This document shows positions 42,665-45,875 of a stretch of 45,875 nucleotides of DNA, piece by piece. The stretch is from Actinomycetota bacterium (GTDB lineage Bacteria; Actinomycetota; Actinomycetes; Streptosporangiales; Streptosporangiaceae). The notes under the pieces were generated by a model. The model was not told where the DNA came from, made no database searches, and worked only from the letters and a program-made list of their open reading frames with translations. A program made the translations under genes and the position numbers. Position 1 is the first letter of the stretch. Every line of letters starts with the position of its first letter. The stretch covers positions 1 through 45,875 of the forward strand of contig JAJPIV010000100.1 in assembly GCA_021324595.1 (NCBI GenBank). Reading direction: 5' to 3'.

Positions 42665-42682
42665 TTGTGATATCTTTCACGA
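42665..42682 (+). promoter_or_regulatory. Probable Rex operator upstream of the atp operon
   Basis: TTGTGATATCTTTCACGA matches the Rex operator consensus TTGTGAANNNNTTCACAA at 12 of 14 defined positions. Rex senses the NADH/NAD+ ratio and represses respiratory genes; atp operons are reported Rex targets in Streptomyces coelicolor. It lies 166 bases before the first gene of the atp cluster. Confidence 0.75.
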
Positions 42683-42743
42683 GCGCCCGCGCGCTGCGCG
42701 GCGCGCTGTCCGTGATACGTTGCGCTCGCCTGAGCGCTCGGGT

Positions 42744-42779
42744 CCCCGCCGCGGCGGTCTGGTGACCGCCGCGGCGGGG
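42744..42779 (+). other. 15-bp-stem leader hairpin before atpI
   Basis: CCCCGCCGCGGCGGT (42744-42758) pairs perfectly with ACCGCCGCGGCGGGG (42765-42779) around CTGGTG. It lies between the Rex site and atpI. It could end the transferase transcript or, if the atp promoter is upstream, act as an attenuator or stabiliser in the leader. Confidence 0.7.
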
Positions 42780-42847
42780 CGCCGGCGCCCGCGCCCGAGC
42801 ACGGCTGGCTGACCCGCCGGCCGACGAGTCATTCGGAGTGACCGCCG

Positions 42848-43252
42848 ATGCTGGCGAACTACGCCTGGATCGTCCGCCGCTCGGCGGCCGTGACGGCCAT
42901 CGCGGCGGCGATCATGCTCGCCGTCAGCGCCGCGATCGACGGGATCAAGGGCCTGGCAGGCGCGGCGGTCGCGATCGCGGTGGTCACGGCCTTCTTCGGG
43001 ATCAGCATCATCGCGGTGGGGCGCGCGGCCCGGGTCGGCCCGCACGTGATGATGGCGACCGCCCTCGGCACGTACCTGCTCAAGATACTCGCGCTGCTGA
43101 TCCTGGTGGGCCGGTTCCAGGGGACGACGGCGTTCAGCCCGAGGCTGTTCGGGGTGACCGCGATCGCCTGCGTGCTGGTCTACTCGGCTGCCCAGATCGG
43201 CTGGTCGGTGCGGCGCAAGGCGCTCTACGTCGAGCCCGACGGGCAGCGGTGA
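42848..43252 (+). CDS. atpI: ATP synthase-associated membrane protein AtpI
   Basis: A 134-residue protein with four predicted transmembrane helices (RRSAAVTAIAAAIMLAVSAA, an alanine-rich second helix, TALGTYLLKILALLILVGRF, and LFGVTAIACVLVYSAAQIGW). The tail RRKALYVEPD matches the (A)KILYVDPD ending I recall for streptomycete AtpI. AtpI proteins help assemble the c-ring or supply Mg. ATG 42848 follows GGAGTGA by nine bases. It is the first gene of the atp operon, behind the Rex-like site and leader hairpin. Sequence divergence in this family is high, so the call rests on topology, tail motif and position. Confidence 0.83.
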   Translation: MLANYAWIVRRSAAVTAIAAAIMLAVSAAIDGIKGLAGAAVAIAVVTAFFGISIIAVGRAARVGPHVMMATALGTYLLKILALLILVGRFQGTTAFSPRLFGVTAIACVLVYSAAQIGWSVRRKALYVEPDGQR

Positions 43253-43255
43253 GCC

Positions 43256-43516
43256 GTGACGGGCACCTCGCGGGGCGGGACGCTGATGGCGGCGCAGGAG
43301 GAGGGCCAGGGGCCGGCGGGCCCCGGGCGGCGGCCGCCCTCGGAGTCCATGGGATGGGCGATCCTCAGCTACCTGATCGGGGGGATGCTGCTGTACGGCG
43401 GCATCGGCTGGGCGATCGGGCGGTGGGCGCACCTGCCGGTCCTGCTCCCGCTGGGGATGCTGGCCGGCCTGGGGCTGGCGACCGCCCTGATCATCTTCAG
43501 GGTGACGAGGTCATGA
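43256..43516 (+). CDS. AtpZ-like small membrane protein
   Basis: An 86-residue protein with two transmembrane helices (MGWAILSYLIGGMLLYGGIG and the segment VLLPLGMLAGLGLATALIIF) after a Gly/Pro-rich N-terminus. The pattern GGIGWAIGRW between helices resembles the AtpZ/AtpQ-type ATPase-associated family. AtpZ and AtpI form ion channels in some bacteria. GTG 43256 is three bases after the atpI stop; ATG 43286 is an alternative that removes a low-complexity start. Its position between atpI and atpB supports a role in ATP synthase assembly. Confidence 0.7.
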   Translation: MTGTSRGGTLMAAQEEGQGPAGPGRRPPSESMGWAILSYLIGGMLLYGGIGWAIGRWAHLPVLLPLGMLAGLGLATALIIFRVTRS

Positions 43517-43570
43517 GCGCGGGCGCGGCGCCCCGCGGGCGCCGGATGACGATCACAGCGCAGGGAGCAC

Positions 43571-44383
43571 ATGGTGAGTGACGCGGCGGCAGTCGCCGCG
43601 GCGGGCGGGTGCCACATCTTCTCCGGGTGCGGCTACCCGGCGCCGTCGATATCGGACTTCTTCTTCAAGCCGATCTTCACGATCGGGTCCTTCGAGTTCA
43701 CCAAGCCGATCCTGTTCATGCTGGTGGCCGCGGCGATCGTGCTGGCCTTCTTCTGGCTCGCGTTCCGCAGGCCGCAGCTGGTGCCCCGCGGCGCCCAGAA
43801 CCTCGGCGAGGTCGGCATCCTGTTCGTCCGCGACCAGATCCTGCGGCCCCAGCTGGGCAAGCAGGGGGACCGGTACCTGCCGTTCATCGTCTCGCTGTTC
43901 TTCTTCATCTGGATCATGAACATCTTCGAGATCATCCCGGGCGTCATGTTCCCGGTGACCTCGAAGTACGCCTTCCCGTTCGGGCTGACGATCGTCGTGT
44001 GGGTCACCTACGTGTCGATCGGGATCCGGCACCAGGGGCCGATCGGCTACTTCAAGAACATGATGACCCCGAGCGGCGCGCCGGCCTGGATCCTGCCGCT
44101 GCTGGCCCCGATCGAGCTGCTGTCGAACCTCATCATCCGGCCGTTCACGCTCTCGGTCCGGCTCATGGCCAACATGCTCGCCGGGCACGTGCTGCTGCTG
44201 GTGTTCGGGCTAGGCACGTGGTACCTGTTCAGCCTGTCGATCGGCCTGCTCTTCTCCGCGACGTCGCTGATCGTCTACCTCCTGGTCACGCTGCTCGAGG
44301 TGCTCGTGACCTTCCTGCAGGCGTTCATCTTCGCGACGCTCGCGGCCTTCTACATCTCGGACTCGCTGAAGACCTCGCACTAG
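43571..44383 (+). CDS. atpB: F0F1 ATP synthase subunit a
   Basis: A 270-residue, mostly hydrophobic subunit a of the F0 motor, forming the proton half-channels beside the c-ring. The essential arginine lies in IRPFTLSVRLMANMLAGH near residue 197. The C-terminal helix LLEVLVTFLQAFIFATLAAF carries the polar Gln of the outlet channel. The N-terminal ~40 residues (SGCGYPAPSISDFFFKPIF) match the actinobacterial form. ATG 43571 has AGGGAG upstream. It is followed by atpE after 59 bases. Confidence 0.97.
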   Translation: MVSDAAAVAAAGGCHIFSGCGYPAPSISDFFFKPIFTIGSFEFTKPILFMLVAAAIVLAFFWLAFRRPQLVPRGAQNLGEVGILFVRDQILRPQLGKQGDRYLPFIVSLFFFIWIMNIFEIIPGVMFPVTSKYAFPFGLTIVVWVTYVSIGIRHQGPIGYFKNMMTPSGAPAWILPLLAPIELLSNLIIRPFTLSVRLMANMLAGHVLLLVFGLGTWYLFSLSIGLLFSATSLIVYLLVTLLEVLVTFLQAFIFATLAAFYISDSLKTSH

Positions 44384-44412
44384 ACCGAACCGACCAGCCT
44401 CCGGCGGACTGA

Positions 44413-44718
<306 letters not shown>

Positions 44719-44744
44719 CGCCGCGAAGCGGGGTGGCACCAGCC

Positions 44745-45287
44745 ATGATGCACCTGGCGCAGAGCGGCACCCAGAACCCGCTCGTGCCCAACACCACCGA
44801 GCTGATCCTCGGGCTGGTCGCGTTCTTCGTCATCTTCGGCGTGCTGGCCAGGATCCTGCTGCCGCGGATCACCCGGACGCTGGAGGCCCGGACCGACCAG
44901 ATCGAAGGCGGGCTGCGGCGCGCCGAGGAGGCGCAGGCCGAGGCCAGCCGGGTGCTGGCCGAGTACCGGGCCCAGCTCGCGCAGGCCAGGCACGAGGCGG
45001 CGCGGATCCGGGAGGCGGCGAAGGAGGAGGCCGCCCAGATCGTCGCGCAGGGCCGGGCCGAGGGAGCGGCCGAGCGGCAGCGGATCATCGACTCGGCCAG
45101 CGCGCAGATCGAGGCGGACCGGCAGCACGCGCTCGCGTCGCTGCGGGCCGAGGTCGGCGCCCTCGCGGTCGAGCTGGCCGGCCGGATCGTCGGGGAGTCG
45201 CTCGCCGACGAGGCCAGGCAGGCCCGCATGGTCGACCGGTTCCTCGCCGAGATCGAGCGGCAGCCGCGCGGGGTGGCCGCCCGATGA
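44745..45287 (+). CDS. atpF: F0F1 ATP synthase subunit b
   Basis: A 180-residue stator subunit. One transmembrane helix (ELILGLVAFFVIFGVLARIL) is followed by a long heptad-rich coiled coil (ITRTLEARTDQIEGGLRRAE onward) that links F0 to F1, ending in a segment that binds delta. ATG 44745 is followed directly by a second ATG at 44748; the frame is open upstream into the atpE end but that part is a shadow. It overlaps atpH by four bases (ATGA), so the two stator genes are translationally coupled. Confidence 0.96.
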   Translation: MMHLAQSGTQNPLVPNTTELILGLVAFFVIFGVLARILLPRITRTLEARTDQIEGGLRRAEEAQAEASRVLAEYRAQLAQARHEAARIREAAKEEAAQIVAQGRAEGAAERQRIIDSASAQIEADRQHALASLRAEVGALAVELAGRIVGESLADEARQARMVDRFLAEIERQPRGVAAR

Positions 45288-45875
45288 GGGGCACGAGCCG
45301 CGGCTCGCTGGCCGGCGCCAAGGACCGGCTCGCCGCGATGCTGGCCGGCGCGCCGGGGGAGCGGGCCGCCGCGCTCGGGGACGAGCTGTTCGCGGTGACC
45401 AGCCTGCTAGACCGCGAGCCGGGCCTGCGCCGCGCGCTCTCCGACCCCTCGCGCACGGGGGAGGAGCGGGCCGGGCTGGCGGCCGGGCTGCTCGGCGGCC
45501 GGGTCAGCGACGCGGCGGCCGAGGTCGTCGCGGGCCTGGTCCGCGCCCGCTGGTCCGAGCCGGCCGACCTGGCCGACGCCGCCGAGCAGCTGGCCGTGCT
45601 CGCGATCGCGCAGTCTGCCGAGGCCGCCGGCCAGCTCGACGAGCTTGAGGACGAGCTGTTCAGGTTCAGCCGGATCGTCGGCGCGAACCCGGACCTGCGC
45701 GCGGCGCTGTCCAACCGGTTCGCGCCCGCCGCCGCCCGCGGGCAGCTGGCGGCCGACCTGCTGGCCGGCCGGGTCAGCGCGGCGGCGCTGCGCCTGATCA
45801 GCCAGGCCGCGGTGCACCCGCGGGGACGTAGCCTGGATGCAGGGCTTGAGTCCTACGCGAACCTGGCCGCCCAGC
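45284..45875 (+). CDS. atpH: F0F1 ATP synthase subunit delta (cut by window edge)
   Basis: The first 197 residues of subunit delta, which caps the F1 hexamer and joins the b stator. The N-terminal helical bundle is seen in DELFAVTSLLDREPGLRRAL and DAAEQLAVLAIAQSAEAAGQL, and a second similar domain follows (RFSRIVGANPDLRAALSN...), as in the ~270-residue actinobacterial delta subunits. The ATG overlaps the atpF stop. The rest, with the downstream F1 genes, lies outside the window. Confidence 0.95.
   Translation, partial: MRGTSRGSLAGAKDRLAAMLAGAPGERAAALGDELFAVTSLLDREPGLRRALSDPSRTGEERAGLAAGLLGGRVSDAAAEVVAGLVRARWSEPADLADAAEQLAVLAIAQSAEAAGQLDELEDELFRFSRIVGANPDLRAALSNRFAPAAARGQLAADLLAGRVSAAALRLISQAAVHPRGRSLDAGLESYANLAAQ

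Overview
The window is GC-rich DNA (roughly 70 percent G+C, GTG starts common) from an actinomycete. The right end carries the conserved actinobacterial block nrtL - rho - rpmE - prfA - prmC - sua5 - GlcNAc-1-P transferase - atp operon. NrtL (an ArgS-like protein with no catalytic domain), the long disordered insert in Rho and the frequent leaderless starts point to Actinomycetes, perhaps Streptosporangiales-like. The species cannot be fixed from sequence alone.

Layout. (1) 1-1459: a partial metallo-beta-lactamase-fold hydrolase and a divergent TetR regulator around nested palindromes. (2) 1586-8203: an internally deleted IS66 transposase relic, then two consecutive large SNF2-type ATPases, the first ending in a DUF3883-like domain and the second carrying a helix-hairpin-helix. 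This pair is the best candidate here for an uncharacterised genome-defence or DNA-repair module. (3) 8576-9064: a RidA-family protein, closed by a strong bidirectional terminator. (4) 9115-26333: a large sugar or sugar-acid utilisation region. It has a ten-gene minus-strand operon (oxidoreductase, class II aldolase, FGGY kinase, 2-hydroxyacid dehydrogenase, GH4-family enzyme, CUT1 ABC transporter, SorC regulator), a divergent FMN alpha-hydroxyacid oxidase, and satellites (two ThuA-like proteins, a second 2-hydroxyacid dehydrogenase, RraA-like aldolase, cupin, AllA-like protein). Paired palindromes and a TTGACA/TAGGCT promoter lie in the divergent intergenic region.

(5) 26427-31204: scattered housekeeping or hypothetical genes (methyltransferase, lipoprotein, PH-like protein, M13 metallopeptidase, SnoaL-like protein). 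(6) 31470-33401: a small mobile scar at a tRNA-Arg(CCG) gene. A 33-bp piece of the tRNA is duplicated 1,121 bp away, and between the copies lie a C-terminal McrB-like fragment and a frameshifted IS3-family transposase end. A VapBC-type toxin-antitoxin pair abuts the distal copy. (7) 33520-42581: a leaderless single-domain response regulator, nrtL, a ~600-bp leader, rho, rpmE, prfA, prmC, sua5 and a WecA/TagO-like transferase. The lysA-hom-thrC-thrB genes often found between the nrtL region and rho are absent here. (8) 42665-45875: a near-consensus Rex operator, a 15-bp-stem leader hairpin and the start of the atp operon (atpI, a small AtpZ-like gene, atpB, atpE, atpF, partial atpH).

Functional reading (inference). 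The large catabolic region imports a glycoside or oligosaccharide, oxidises or cleaves it with NAD-dependent enzymes, phosphorylates the product with the FGGY kinase and splits it with the class II aldolase. The divergent flavin oxidase would then consume a lactate- or glycolate-type product. The substrate is not evident from sequence.
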